Shown: in pieces, positions 10,042 through 18,306 of the stretch
How the letters are laid out: each line of letters opens with the position of its first letter
Numbering within the stretch: position 1 is the first letter of the stretch
From: Mesorhizobium sp. M1B.F.Ca.ET.045.04.1.1
GTDB lineage: Bacteria; Pseudomonadota; Alphaproteobacteria; Rhizobiales; Rhizobiaceae
NCBI RefSeq assembly: GCF_003952465.1
Contig: NZ_CP034448.1
Span: 5,123,001 to 5,187,000, forward strand
Reading direction: 5' to 3'
Length of the DNA: 64,000 nt
The notes under the pieces: generated by a model
Database searches by the model: none
Told to the model about the DNA's origin: nothing
The model's input: only the letters and a program-made list of their open reading frames with translations
Position numbers and translations under genes: made by a program

Positions 10042-11430
10042 TTGGTACGTGAGAAGGACGCGGACCGCAGCGTTCGCGGAAAACAAGGACATCAGCTCGG
10101 GCCGGAAGCCAAGGATCCGACCCGGGCGGTTGTCATTGTGCCGGTGCTTACGCGTCAGCCGCGCGGCGACGATGATTCGAGCCGCCCGCGCTTGAGCCGC
10201 TCGGCCGATGCCCGCCACGACGAGGCGGTCGGCCTTGCCAGCGCCATCGATCTCAATCCGGTCCACACGGCTGTGGTCACGGTCACTGACCCGCGCCCGG
10301 CAACGCTGCTCGGCAGCGGCAAGGTGGCGGAGTTCGCCGACATCGTGAAGGAGCGCAAGGCGGAACTTGTCATCGTCGACCATCCGCTGACGCCGGTGCA
10401 GCAACGCAATCTGGAAAAAGAACTGAACGCCAAGGTGCTCGACCGCACTGGGCTGATTCTCGAAATCTTCGGCGAGCGCGCCAGGACCAAGGAAGGTACC
10501 CTTCAGGTCGAGCTGGCGCATCTCAACTACCAGAAGGGCCGGCTGGTGCGCAGTTGGACCCACCTCGAACGGCAGCGCGGCGGTGCCGGTTTTCTCGGCG
10601 GTCCCGGCGAAACGCAGATCGAATCGGACCGGCGCATCCTGCAGGACAAGATCACTAAGCTGAAGCACGAGCTGGAAACGGTTCGCCGCACACGCGACCT
10701 GCACCGGGCCAAGCGCAAGAAGGTGCCATTCCCGGTTGTAGCAATTGTCGGCTACACCAATGCCGGAAAATCGACGCTATTCAACCGTATGACCGGGGCA
10801 GGGGTATTGGCCGAGGACATGCTGTTCGCCACGCTCGACCCGACGCTGCGCCGCGTGCGGCTGCCGCATGGCACGCCGATCATCCTGTCCGACACGGTCG
10901 GTTTCATCTCGGACCTGCCGACGCATCTCGTTGCGGCCTTCCGGGCGACGCTGGAAGAGGTCGTCGAGGCCGATCTCGTGCTGCACCTGCGCGACATTTC
11001 CGATCCGGACACGGCGGCGCAGGCGGAAGATGTCGAGCGCATCCTTGGCGATCTCGGCGTCGATGCCGCCGACACCGGCCGCGTGATCGAAGTGTGGAAC
11101 AAGATCGACCTGCTCGACGAAGGCAATCGCGAGCGCCTGCTTGCCGAGAGCGCCGGCGGCAAGGCGCCGCCGGTCGCGATATCGGCGGCGACCGGCGAGG
11201 GGATCGATGCGCTGAAGGCGCTTATCGAGACCCGGGTGTCGGGCGAGTTGGAAACCATGACTGTCACGCTGAGCCCGGCCCAGCTCGGCCAGGTCGACTG
11301 GCTCTATCGCAACGGCGACGTCGTCTCGCGGGCCGACAATGAGGATGGCAGCGTCACCCTCTCGTTGACGGCGACACACAGCACCCGACAAGAGATCCAG
11401 AGCCGGCTGCACCGCAGGAATCACGGCTAA
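10042..11430 (+). CDS. hflX: GTPase HflX, 50S-associated ribosome-rescue factor
   Basis: The 462-residue TRAFAC-class GTPase binds 50S subunits and splits stalled or hibernating ribosomes. An N-terminal HflX domain (about 30-210) includes ARTKEGTLQVELAHLNYQ and GFLGGPGETQIESDRR. The G domain has G1 GYTNAGKST, G3 DTVGFI and G4 NKIDLL. The start chosen is a TTG directly abutting the hfq stop codon; an internal ATG near residue 63 would remove conserved sequence. The hfq-hflX order is conserved in proteobacteria. Confidence 0.94.
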   Translation: MVREKDADRSVRGKQGHQLGPEAKDPTRAVVIVPVLTRQPRGDDDSSRPRLSRSADARHDEAVGLASAIDLNPVHTAVVTVTDPRPATLLGSGKVAEFADIVKERKAELVIVDHPLTPVQQRNLEKELNAKVLDRTGLILEIFGERARTKEGTLQVELAHLNYQKGRLVRSWTHLERQRGGAGFLGGPGETQIESDRRILQDKITKLKHELETVRRTRDLHRAKRKKVPFPVVAIVGYTNAGKSTLFNRMTGAGVLAEDMLFATLDPTLRRVRLPHGTPIILSDTVGFISDLPTHLVAAFRATLEEVVEADLVLHLRDISDPDTAAQAEDVERILGDLGVDAADTGRVIEVWNKIDLLDEGNRERLLAESAGGKAPPVAISAATGEGIDALKALIETRVSGELETMTVTLSPAQLGQVDWLYRNGDVVSRADNEDGSVTLSLTATHSTRQEIQSRLHRRNHG

Positions 11431-11438
11431 GTCACGGG

Positions 11439-12263
11439 TTATTTTGCGCTTTTGGCCTGCTGCCAGAGCGCTTCCATCTCGTCCAGCGTCGCCTTTTCCA
11501 AAGAACTGCCGGAAGCCTCCAATGCCCGTTCGACATAATGGAATCGCGAGCGGAATTTCTCGTTGGTGCCGCTGAGCGCGGCTTCGGCATCGAGCTTCAG
11601 ATGGCGGCCGAGATTGACGACCGCAAACAGCATGTCGCCGAACTCGTCCTTGATGGGTGCCGCGTCACCCGTGGCCAGCGCCTCGCGCAGCTCGCCGATC
11701 TCTTCCTCTATTTTGTCGAGGATGGGTGCTGCCTCGCTCCAGTCGAAACCGACGCGGGCCGCCTTCTCCTGCAGCTTGAGCCCGCGGGTCAGGGCAGGGA
11801 GGGCAACCGGAACGCTGTCGAGAAAACCCTTGCCGTGATCTTCCGGATCGAGGCCGCGCGCGATGCGGGCGTTGCGCTTGTCGGCCTTCTCCGCCGCCTT
11901 GATCTTCTCCCACATGCCCTTGGCCATGCCGGCGCTGCGCGCCTTTTCGTCGCCGAAGACATGCGGATGGCGGCGGATCATCTTGGTGGTGATCGCTTCG
12001 ACGACGTCGCCGAAAGCGAACTCGCCAGCCTCTTCGGCCATCTGCGCGTGGTAGACGACCTGCAGCAGAAGGTCGCCCAGTTCCTCGCGCAGATCGTCGA
12101 GATCGCCGCGCGCGATGGCATCGGCGACCTCGTAAGCTTCCTCGATCGTGTAGGGCGCGATGGTGGAAAAATTCTGCTCGATGTCCCACGGGCAGCCGGT
12201 CTTCGGCGCCCTGAGCGCCGCCATGATCTCGATCAGCCGGGAAATGTCTTTCGAGGGTTTCAT
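11439..12263 (-). CDS. mazG: Nucleoside triphosphate pyrophosphohydrolase MazG
   Basis: This all-alpha NTP pyrophosphohydrolase has 274 residues and hydrolyses (d)NTPs to NMP and PPi, as housecleaning of damaged nucleotides or modulation of ppGpp signalling. There are two tandem MazG domains. The first has CPWDIEQNFSTIAPYTIEEAYEV and the Mg-binding LREELGDLLLQ (split here as CPWDIEQNF, TIEEAYEV, LREELGDLLLQ). The second has EEIGELREA and KDEFGDMLFAVVNLGRH. It converges on hflX with an 8-bp gap and no room for a separate terminator. Confidence 0.93.
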   Translation of the reverse strand: MKPSKDISRLIEIMAALRAPKTGCPWDIEQNFSTIAPYTIEEAYEVADAIARGDLDDLREELGDLLLQVVYHAQMAEEAGEFAFGDVVEAITTKMIRRHPHVFGDEKARSAGMAKGMWEKIKAAEKADKRNARIARGLDPEDHGKGFLDSVPVALPALTRGLKLQEKAARVGFDWSEAAPILDKIEEEIGELREALATGDAAPIKDEFGDMLFAVVNLGRHLKLDAEAALSGTNEKFRSRFHYVERALEASGSSLEKATLDEMEALWQQAKSAK

Positions 12264-12345
12264 GCAACAAACCCTAACGCGCGTAGCGGCGGGGGACCAA
12301 TCCCGCCGGCTGGCAAAAGCCTATTGTCCACAGTTGCGCGAGGCT

Positions 12346-13530
12346 TCAGTCGAGCACCGAGACGATCGCCTTGGCGAGGTCGTCCATGCCGTCCTCCGGC
12401 AGTCCAGCCACGTTGATGCGGCTGTCGCCCACCATATAGACGGCGTGCTCGGTGCGCAGGCGCTCGACCTGTGCCTCCGTCAGCCCAAGCCTCGAAAACA
12501 TGCCGCGATGGCTGGCGACGAAATCGAAGCGGTCGGAGTTGGACTGCCGGCGCAACGCCTCGGCGAAGGCGACGCGCAGCCTGAGCATGCGCAGCCGCAT
12601 CTCTTCGAGCTCCGACTCCCAGTCTTTCTTCAGGCTTGCGTCTTCCAACACCATGCGAACCGCCGCCGCGCCATGGTCCGGTGGCATCGAATAGAGGGCG
12701 CGCGCCGCGGCCAGCATCTGGCTCATCGCCACATCCGCCTGCGCGCCGTCCTTGGTCATGATCATCGCGGCACCGACGCGGTCGCGATAGACGGCAAAAT
12801 TCTTCGAGCAACTCGAGGCGACAACCATCTCCGGCACCTTTTCGGCGAGCAGCCGCAGTCCGGCGGCATCGGCGTCGAGGCCTTCGCCAAAGCCCTGATA
12901 GGCGATGTCGATGAAGGGCAGCAGGCCGCGCTCCACCAGGACGTCGGCCACCTTCGCCCATTGCGCAATATCGAGATTGGCGCCGGTCGGGTTGTGGCAG
13001 CAGCCATGCAGCAGCACGACATCGCCGCTGTTGGCGGTCTTGAGCGCTGCCAGCATGTCGTCGAAGCGGACGGCGCCGGAAGCGGCGTTAAAATAGGGAT
13101 AGTCGCGCACCTGCAGGCCGGCTGCGCGCATCACCGGCAGATGATTCGGCCAGGTCGGGTCGGACAGCCAGACTGTCGCGCCGGGGCGTGTGCGCTGCAG
13201 AAGCTCGGCCACCAGCCGGAGCGCGCCGGATCCGCCCGGCGCTTGTGCAGCGCGGATACGCGAAAGATCGGCCTTGTCGCCGAAGGCAAGCTTGATCATC
13301 GCGGCGTTGAAGTCGGTATCGCCGGCAAGGCCTAGATAGGTCTTGGTGTCCTGGCTCGCGAGCAGCCGCTTCTCCGCCTCGCGCACAGCGCGCATCACCG
13401 GCGTCCTGCCGTCGCGGTCTTTATAGACGCCGACGCCAAGGTCGACCTTGCTTGGGCGCGTATCGGCGCGGTAGAGGCCGATCAGGGCGAGGATCTTGTC
13501 GGCGGGCGCTGGCTGCAGGGTTTCGAACAT
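12346..13530 (-). CDS. tyrB: Class I aromatic amino acid aminotransferase
   Basis: The 394-residue PLP enzyme belongs to the Asp/aromatic aminotransferase family, transferring amino groups between Asp, Tyr or Phe and 2-oxoglutarate. It starts with MFETLQPAPADKILALIG. The substrate-binding CCHNPTGANLD is present, as is SCSKNFAVYRDRVGA with the Schiff-base Lys, and a C-terminal RINVAGLP with the carboxylate-binding Arg. AspC and TyrB cannot be separated confidently by reading; the closest rhizobial name is aromatic aminotransferase. It is divergent from the ECF sigma gene. Confidence 0.87.
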   Translation of the reverse strand: MFETLQPAPADKILALIGLYRADTRPSKVDLGVGVYKDRDGRTPVMRAVREAEKRLLASQDTKTYLGLAGDTDFNAAMIKLAFGDKADLSRIRAAQAPGGSGALRLVAELLQRTRPGATVWLSDPTWPNHLPVMRAAGLQVRDYPYFNAASGAVRFDDMLAALKTANSGDVVLLHGCCHNPTGANLDIAQWAKVADVLVERGLLPFIDIAYQGFGEGLDADAAGLRLLAEKVPEMVVASSCSKNFAVYRDRVGAAMIMTKDGAQADVAMSQMLAAARALYSMPPDHGAAAVRMVLEDASLKKDWESELEEMRLRMLRLRVAFAEALRRQSNSDRFDFVASHRGMFSRLGLTEAQVERLRTEHAVYMVGDSRINVAGLPEDGMDDLAKAIVSVLD

Positions 13531-13657
13531 CGATCAGGCTCCAATGGCGGCGGAGTGATACGCAAATCGGCCGCGCTTCGCCAGCGCTTTCCTTCCAGCA
13601 GCGGGCACCGGCTGCAAAGAGCGAGGGCTTGCCCCCCGCAGAAAACTGCCTGTCGTC

Positions 13658-13684
13658 GGGATTAAAACCTTGCCCTGTTCCGTA
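13658..13684 (+). promoter_or_regulatory. Possible ECF-type promoter before the sigma-factor gene
   Basis: GGGAT at 13658-13662 is followed after 18 bp by CGTA at 13681-13684. This arrangement resembles -35/-10 elements used by group IV sigma factors, which often transcribe their own gene. It leaves almost no leader before the ATG at 13693, so either the message is near leaderless or translation starts at the ATG at 13705. Confidence 0.25.
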
Positions 13685-13693
13685 AACAGGGCA
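13671..13693. promoter_or_regulatory. Perfect 9-bp inverted repeat overlapping the sigma-factor start
   Basis: TGCCCTGTT at 13671-13679 and AACAGGGCA at 13685-13693 flank CCGTA. The right arm ends on the A of the ATG. It could be an operator or an RNA hairpin that hides the start region; the sequence shows only the symmetry. Confidence 0.45.
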
Positions 13694-14226
13694 TGAAACG
13701 GTCGATGACACGCTTCGATATCGTCGGGCAGCTAGGGTCACTGCGGCGCTACGCGCGCTCGCTGACGCGCGACAACGCCGATGCCGAGGATCTGGTCCAC
13801 GACGCGCTGGTGCGCGCCTATGAGCGCCGCGCAACCTTTCGCACCGGCGGCAACCCGCGCGCCTGGCTGCTCGCAATCGTGCACAACATCTTCATCGACC
13901 GCATGCGCTCGCGCCGGTCGGAAGCGGCGCGCATCGAGCAGGCCGGCCATCTCGCCGATCAGAGCGTAGCGGCATCCCAGGACCATTCGGTGCGCTTGGC
14001 GCAGGTGCGCGAGGCCTTCCTGGCGCTGCCGGAAGAGCAGCGCTCCGCCCTGCATCTCGTCGCCATCGAGGGGCTGACCTACGCCGAGGCGGCCGAAGTC
14101 AGCGGCGTGCCGCTTGGAACCCTGATGTCCCGCATCGGCCGTGCGCGTGCGGCGCTGCGCGAGATGGAGGATGGCGCTCCCGCGCGCGCCAAAAATCGCT
14201 TGAGGATCGTGGGAGGTGAATCATGA
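13693..14226 (+). CDS. ECF (group IV) RNA polymerase sigma factor
   Basis: The 177-residue sigma-70 family protein has region 2 (ADAEDLVHDALVRAYERR, core binding and -10 recognition) at about 30-50 and region 4.2 (GLTYAEAAEVSGVPLGTLMS helix-turn-helix) at about 130-150, joined by a short linker with no region 3, as expected for ECF factors. It overlaps the next gene by ATGA; that gene encodes an anti-sigma candidate, which defines a standard sigma/anti-sigma operon. A second in-frame ATG at 13705 is equally possible. The regulon is unknown. A perfect inverted repeat lies over the start. Confidence 0.9.
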   Translation: MKRSMTRFDIVGQLGSLRRYARSLTRDNADAEDLVHDALVRAYERRATFRTGGNPRAWLLAIVHNIFIDRMRSRRSEAARIEQAGHLADQSVAASQDHSVRLAQVREAFLALPEEQRSALHLVAIEGLTYAEAAEVSGVPLGTLMSRIGRARAALREMEDGAPARAKNRLRIVGGES

Positions 14227-14996
14227 CCGCTATCGTCGATCCCGTGACCGACGCGGATATCGATGCCTATGTCGACGATCAGCTCGACGTCGCCCGCCGC
14301 ATCGAGGTCGAAGCCTTTCTTTCCACGCGCCCGGAAGTGGCTGCGCGCGTGATGTCCGATCTCAGAACGCGCGACGAACTGCGCGTGGCGCTGGCCGGGC
14401 CAGGCGGCATGGCGCGCCCGGCAGCGGCCGAGGCGGCGCGTCGGCTGGAGAGGGCGCTTGCCAGGGATCGTGTCTTTTCCGTGCTACAACGCGCTGCGGC
14501 CGCTGCCGTGTTGGTGGCGGCAGGCTGGCTTGCGAACGGCGTCTTCGGGCCGATCGCCGTCACCAAGGTGGTCGCCTCGACGCAGCCGCCCCCCTATGTC
14601 GAGGAAGCGGTGAGCGCACACCGGACGACGCTGGTGCGCGAGACGATGCCGTCGCAGCGGGAAGCGCCGGGCTACAATGCCGATGAAATCCGCGCCGCGA
14701 CCGCGATCGTCATGCCGTCATTGCCCGACGACTGGAAGATCCGCGACGTCCAGATCTATCCGTCACGCTTCGGGCCGAGCGTCGAGATGGCGGTCGAGAC
14801 GAAGGACCTCGGGCTGGTGTCGCTGTTTGCGATCAGGCCAGGCACGTTTGACGTGGTGAAGCCGACGGTCGCGCCCTCTGGCGATATTTCATCCGCCTAT
14901 TTCCAGATCGGCGAGGTCGCTTACGCCGTCGTTGGACGAAGCGATGCCGGCGATCTCGATCGGGCCGCCGAAAAGCTGGCCCGGACGCTTTACTGA
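14223..14996 (+). CDS. Membrane-anchored anti-sigma factor
   Basis: This 257-residue protein starts with DADIDAYVDDQLDVARRIEVE and a short helical region typical of anti-sigma domains (ADIDAYVDDQLD quoted as key part). One transmembrane segment lies near 94-112 (RAAAAAVLVAAGWLANGVFG), and the remaining ~140 residues would be periplasmic, containing YNADEIRAATAIVMPSLPDDW. There is no HxxxCxxC zinc motif, so it is not of the redox-sensing ZAS class. The overlap with the sigma gene supports stoichiometric co-synthesis and sequestration at the membrane; the inducing signal is not apparent. Confidence 0.82.
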   Translation: MTAIVDPVTDADIDAYVDDQLDVARRIEVEAFLSTRPEVAARVMSDLRTRDELRVALAGPGGMARPAAAEAARRLERALARDRVFSVLQRAAAAAVLVAAGWLANGVFGPIAVTKVVASTQPPPYVEEAVSAHRTTLVRETMPSQREAPGYNADEIRAATAIVMPSLPDDWKIRDVQIYPSRFGPSVEMAVETKDLGLVSLFAIRPGTFDVVKPTVAPSGDISSAYFQIGEVAYAVVGRSDAGDLDRAAEKLARTLY

Positions 14997-15020
14997 GACA
15001 TCCAACCAAGGAGAACCCAA

Positions 15021-15737
15021 ATGAACAGCCCCAATCTCGGATACCGAATGGGCACCGGCGTCCAGGCCGGAGCGGTCTATGACGAGGGCCTGCGCAAGCA
15101 CATGCTGCGCGTCTACAACTATATGGGCCTCGGCCTTGTCGTTACCGGCCTTGTCGCCCTTTTCGTGGCCTCGACGCCGACGCTCTATGTGCCGATCTTC
15201 TCCAGCCCGCTGAAATGGGTGGTGATGCTGGCGCCGCTCGCTTTCGTCATGCTCTTCTCGTTCAAGATGCAGACGATGTCGGCGGCAAGCGCGCAGGCCA
15301 TGTTCTGGGCCTTCTGCGCCGTCATGGGCCTGTCGCTTGCTTCGGTGTTCCTGGTCTTCACCGGCACCAGCATCGCGCGCACCTTCTTCATCGCCGCGAC
15401 GATGTTCGGAGCCACCAGCCTCTACGGCTACACGACCAGGCGCGACCTGACGCAGTTCTCGTCCTTCCTGATCATGGGCCTGATCGGCGTGGTGATCGCC
15501 AGCCTGGTCAACCTGTTCCTCGGCTCGACCGCGCTGCAGTTCGCCATCTCGGTGATCGGCATCGCCGTCTTCATCGGCCTGACCGCCTGGGACACGCAGA
15601 CGATCAAGGAGCAGTACGCCGAGAATTTCGATGCGGAATCGCAGCAGAAGCTCGCCGTCTTCGGCGCCTTCTCGCTCTATCTGAACTTCATCAACATCTT
15701 CCAGCTGTTGCTGAATTTCACCGGCGAGCGCGAATAG
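15021..15737 (+). CDS. Bax inhibitor-1/YccA family integral membrane protein
   Basis: The 238-residue protein has a short hydrophilic N terminus (to about residue 30, GTGVQAGAVYDEGLRKHMLR) followed by seven hydrophobic segments. The C-terminal FNFINIFQLLLNF-type end reads LYLNFINIFQLLLNFTGERE, characteristic of the BI-1 family. Bacterial members are inner-membrane proteins linked to FtsH regulation or to pH-gated calcium leak; which applies here cannot be read. It sits 24 bp after the anti-sigma gene with an AAGGAG ribosome-binding site, so it may be cotranscribed with the sigma/anti-sigma pair. Confidence 0.9.
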   Translation: MNSPNLGYRMGTGVQAGAVYDEGLRKHMLRVYNYMGLGLVVTGLVALFVASTPTLYVPIFSSPLKWVVMLAPLAFVMLFSFKMQTMSAASAQAMFWAFCAVMGLSLASVFLVFTGTSIARTFFIAATMFGATSLYGYTTRRDLTQFSSFLIMGLIGVVIASLVNLFLGSTALQFAISVIGIAVFIGLTAWDTQTIKEQYAENFDAESQQKLAVFGAFSLYLNFINIFQLLLNFTGERE

Positions 15738-15920
15738 TCCGGACCGTGGCGGGCAACGCTGCTCACTTTGACGTGGCTGGAGGGAAACCTCCGGCCATTT
15801 TTTCATGCGAGACGACAATTCAGAGAGGATAACCGTGTGAAGCGCGGCATGCCTGCCGCTCTTGAGCTCACGCAAAGCCATTTGCTAGCCTGCCGTCCAC
15901 ACAGCCAGCCGCGAGGATGC

Positions 15921-16802
15921 ATGGAACAGGAAAGCTTCACTCTTCACGGCGACGGCATTTCGGCGACCATCGTCGGGCAGGGCGCCGAACTGGTGTCGCT
16001 CCGCGATGCCGAGGGCACAGAATTGTTGTGGCAGGCAGGCCCCGCCTGGCGGCGTCATTCTCCGGTGCTGTTTCCGATCGTCGGCCGGCTCAAGGGCGAC
16101 CAGTTGCGCCATCGCGGCCAAAACTATCCGATGACGCAGCACGGTTTCGCCCGCGACAAGCGTTTTGACTGGGCGGAGCAGGGGCCTTCCTCGTGCACCC
16201 TGGTCCTGATCGACAACGCCGAAACCCGCGTCCATTACCCGTTCGCTTTCTATCTGGCGGTAAGCTACAGCCTCGCGCCTCGGCAGCTTGGCGTGACATT
16301 CGAGGTTATCAACACAGGCGACGAGGTATTGCCGGCCTCGATCGGCGCTCACCCGGCCTTCAACTGGCCGCTGCTGCCGGAACTGCCCAAGGAAGCCTAC
16401 CGGCTGACCTTTGCCGACAATGAGCCGGCGCCGATCCGCCGCCTGAAAGACGGGCTCATGCTGCCACAGCCGCAACCCACGCCGATCGAAGGCAAGACGC
16501 TCACGCTCTCCGAGCGGCTGTTCGATGATGACGCCGTCATTCTGGACCGGCCGGTGAGCGCCAGCGTCCGCTATGCCGCCGAGCGCGGGCCAGCGATCGA
16601 AATGTCGTGGCAGGGATTCAACGAGCTGGGCATCTGGTCCAAGCCGGGCGGAGCGCCGTTCCTGTGCATCGAGCCATGGCACGGCGTCGCGAGCGCGGTC
16701 GATTTCGACGTCGAATTTGCCGACAAGCCGGGCGTGATGCTGATCGAGCCTGGCGCGAAGCGCACGCTGAGCTACCGGATCGCCATCGGCCGGGGGCCGT
16801 AA
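15921..16802 (+). CDS. Aldose 1-epimerase family protein
   Basis: This is a galactose-mutarotase-like protein of 293 residues with the beta-sandwich fold, resembling the LacX / YeaD-like subgroup. Readable features are SPVLFPIVGRLKGD, the conserved MTQHGFARDKRFDW with the catalytic-type His, GAHPAFNWPLLP with the second His, and FLCIEPWHGVAS near the C terminus. Predicted to be cytoplasmic and to act on hexose anomers, or glucose-6-phosphate in related members. The ATG at 15921 fits the family; the frame is open further upstream but adds unrelated sequence. Confidence 0.85.
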   Translation: MEQESFTLHGDGISATIVGQGAELVSLRDAEGTELLWQAGPAWRRHSPVLFPIVGRLKGDQLRHRGQNYPMTQHGFARDKRFDWAEQGPSSCTLVLIDNAETRVHYPFAFYLAVSYSLAPRQLGVTFEVINTGDEVLPASIGAHPAFNWPLLPELPKEAYRLTFADNEPAPIRRLKDGLMLPQPQPTPIEGKTLTLSERLFDDDAVILDRPVSASVRYAAERGPAIEMSWQGFNELGIWSKPGGAPFLCIEPWHGVASAVDFDVEFADKPGVMLIEPGAKRTLSYRIAIGRGP

Positions 16803-16805
16803 GGC

Positions 16806-17216
16806 ATGGCCTTTGCGATCAAGGCCGAGGTCAAGGATCCGCAGGCGCAGACGTTTTCATTCGCCGCGCAGAAAACCATGTATGGCGGCAAGCATATCGC
16901 CGATGGCGACGCGATCTTCGTGTTCGCCAGCGAGAACGAAGGCGGGCAGGGGCTCGTCGCATGTGGCATCGTCACGTCGTCCGAGGCCGTTCCCAGGAGA
17001 CTTGACCTCGAACGGCAGACGCCGCGCGTGAGCGTTTCGATCCGCCGCACCGCGCTGGCCGCGCGGCGATTGGGCCGTGACGAGCTGAAGCGTTTCAAGG
17101 ACTGGAAGGATGGTCGGCCCGAGACCGAGCTGAACTTCAAATTCTACCGCCAGGCGACCAACAAGATCGTCGGCGTCTCGGATGAGACGGCGGCGTTTCT
17201 CGACGGGTTTTTCTAG
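16806..17216 (+). CDS. Conserved hypothetical protein, possibly PUA/EVE-like
   Basis: The 136-residue cytoplasmic protein lies 3 bp after the epimerase gene, probably in the same transcript. It has a beta-rich N-terminal half (KTMYGGKHIADGDAIFVFAS, then GGQGLVACGIVTS) that recalls the open-barrel start of PUA/EVE/ASCH proteins, followed by a basic helix (RRTALAARRLGRDELKRFKD). There are no catalytic residues I recognise. The fold resemblance is inference from pattern only. Codon use is typical of the neighbourhood, which supports a real gene. Confidence 0.75.
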   Translation: MAFAIKAEVKDPQAQTFSFAAQKTMYGGKHIADGDAIFVFASENEGGQGLVACGIVTSSEAVPRRLDLERQTPRVSVSIRRTALAARRLGRDELKRFKDWKDGRPETELNFKFYRQATNKIVGVSDETAAFLDGFF

Positions 17217-17305
17217 AGCAATTCCGGGAAAGGTGTGAAACGGCTTTCCGTCCGGAAAAACAAGGAGATAGAGCGGTTCGCTGTTCCGTGAAACAGTAAA
17301 CCGCT
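17217..17305. repeat. Intergenic repeat-like palindromic segment
   Basis: The gap between the convergent hypothetical gene and methyltransferase gene contains AGCAATTCCGGGAAAGGTGT and CGGCTTTCCGTCCGGAA, then AGCGGTT...CTGTTCCGTGAAACAG...AACCGCTTT, a nested inverted repeat (AGCGGTT/AACCGCT and CTGTT/AACAG). The wording resembles mobile palindromes of Mesorhizobium intergenic DNA. It may also serve as a bidirectional terminator. Confidence 0.5.
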
Positions 17306-17743
17306 TTAGGACGGCAAGCCACGGTCGATCTCCTTCAATGGATCGCCGCCGTCGATGAAGAGCCGGCCATGTGGCTTCAGCGCCGCTTTGATGCGCGCCA
17401 ACGCCGCCCGGCCAGTCTCGGGGTGACGCCCGTCGAGCGCGCCGACCCGCATGGCAAAGGCGATATCGAAGAGGGTGTCGCCGGGCCTCAATGCGAAGTC
17501 CTCGACTGCTACGCACCTGAAATCAAGGCAGCCCAAAGCCATCTCATCGGCCGATCCCGCCCGCGCCAATCGGATTGCCCTTTCCGAACGGTCGATGGCC
17601 AGAATGAAGCCTGGGCCGATACGGCGAGCGACAGCGCGAGCGGCAACGCCGGGGCCGCATCCGATCTCCAGGACGCGCAGTCCCGGTTTCAATGGAAGAG
17701 CTTCGACGAAAGCGGCTATCCGCTCAGAGATTCCGGCTGCCAT
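17306..17743 (-). CDS. SAM-dependent methyltransferase (class I)
   Basis: The chosen ATG gives 145 residues with MAAGISERIAAFVEALPLKP (start) and the SAM-binding motif I LRVLEIGCGPGVAARAVAR, an acidic motif II (ILAIDRSERAI) and KPHGRLFIDGGDP near the end. The substrate is unknown. The frame is open about 130 codons further upstream, but that part is low-complexity and lacks family similarity, so it was not included; a GTG start slightly upstream is possible. The predicted length is short for the class, which usually has 180-250 residues. Confidence 0.72.
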   Translation of the reverse strand: MAAGISERIAAFVEALPLKPGLRVLEIGCGPGVAARAVARRIGPGFILAIDRSERAIRLARAGSADEMALGCLDFRCVAVEDFALRPGDTLFDIAFAMRVGALDGRHPETGRAALARIKAALKPHGRLFIDGGDPLKEIDRGLPS

Positions 17744-17890
17744 GAGACGCGTTATGCAATTCGGTTTGTGGGCCGCGCAAGCGAGACGGTGTCGCGCGAG
17801 ATTGCCGGCGAGGCTGGCACGGCGTTCATGGACGGCTCGACGCGGTTCGTTGTAAACGTTCCAGCCCATTGATTTTGGAGGAGACGCAAC

Positions 17891-18283
17891 ATGGACCAGT
17901 TCACGGGCGGTTGCCTGTGCGGCAACGTCCGGCTTGTGGCGTCGGGTCGCCCATACCGGGTCGGCATCTGTCACTGTCTCGACTGCCGCAAGCACCATGG
18001 CGCCCTTTTTTATGCTGCCGCGGTGTTCCCTCAGGAAGCGGTTACGATCGACGGCGAAACACGCGACTATGCCGGGCGGTTCTTCTGTCCGCGCTGCGGC
18101 TCGTCCGTTTTCGCGCGCACCGCGGACGAAATCGAAGTGCACCTCGGCTCCCTGGATGCTCCCGATCAGCTGAAGCCGACCTATGAAAGCTGGATTATCC
18201 GTCGCGAGTCATGGCTGCCGCCGTTTCCGGTCGCGAAGCGGTACCAGCGCGATCGGGACGCGGCGAGCCGCTTCGAGGAGTAG
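17891..18283 (+). CDS. GFA family (glutathione-dependent formaldehyde-activating-like) zinc protein
   Basis: The 130-residue CENP-V/GFA domain protein has zinc-binding cysteine sets at GGCLCGNVR (residues about 6-14), CHCLDCRKHHG (about 27-37) and FFCPRCGSSVF (about 64-74), in the spacing usual for this family. Characterised members activate glutathione-formaldehyde adducts, but most, probably including this one, have unknown substrates. A good ribosome-binding site (GGAGG at 17877-17881) precedes the ATG. Confidence 0.9.
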   Translation: MDQFTGGCLCGNVRLVASGRPYRVGICHCLDCRKHHGALFYAAAVFPQEAVTIDGETRDYAGRFFCPRCGSSVFARTADEIEVHLGSLDAPDQLKPTYESWIIRRESWLPPFPVAKRYQRDRDAASRFEE

Positions 18284-18306
18284 GTCGTACCATTCACGCG
18301 GGCGCA

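Noticed and set aside
10042..10050. GTG at 10048 as the hflX start
   Set aside because: It is out of frame with the HflX coding frame; the in-frame TTG at 10042 abuts the hfq stop.
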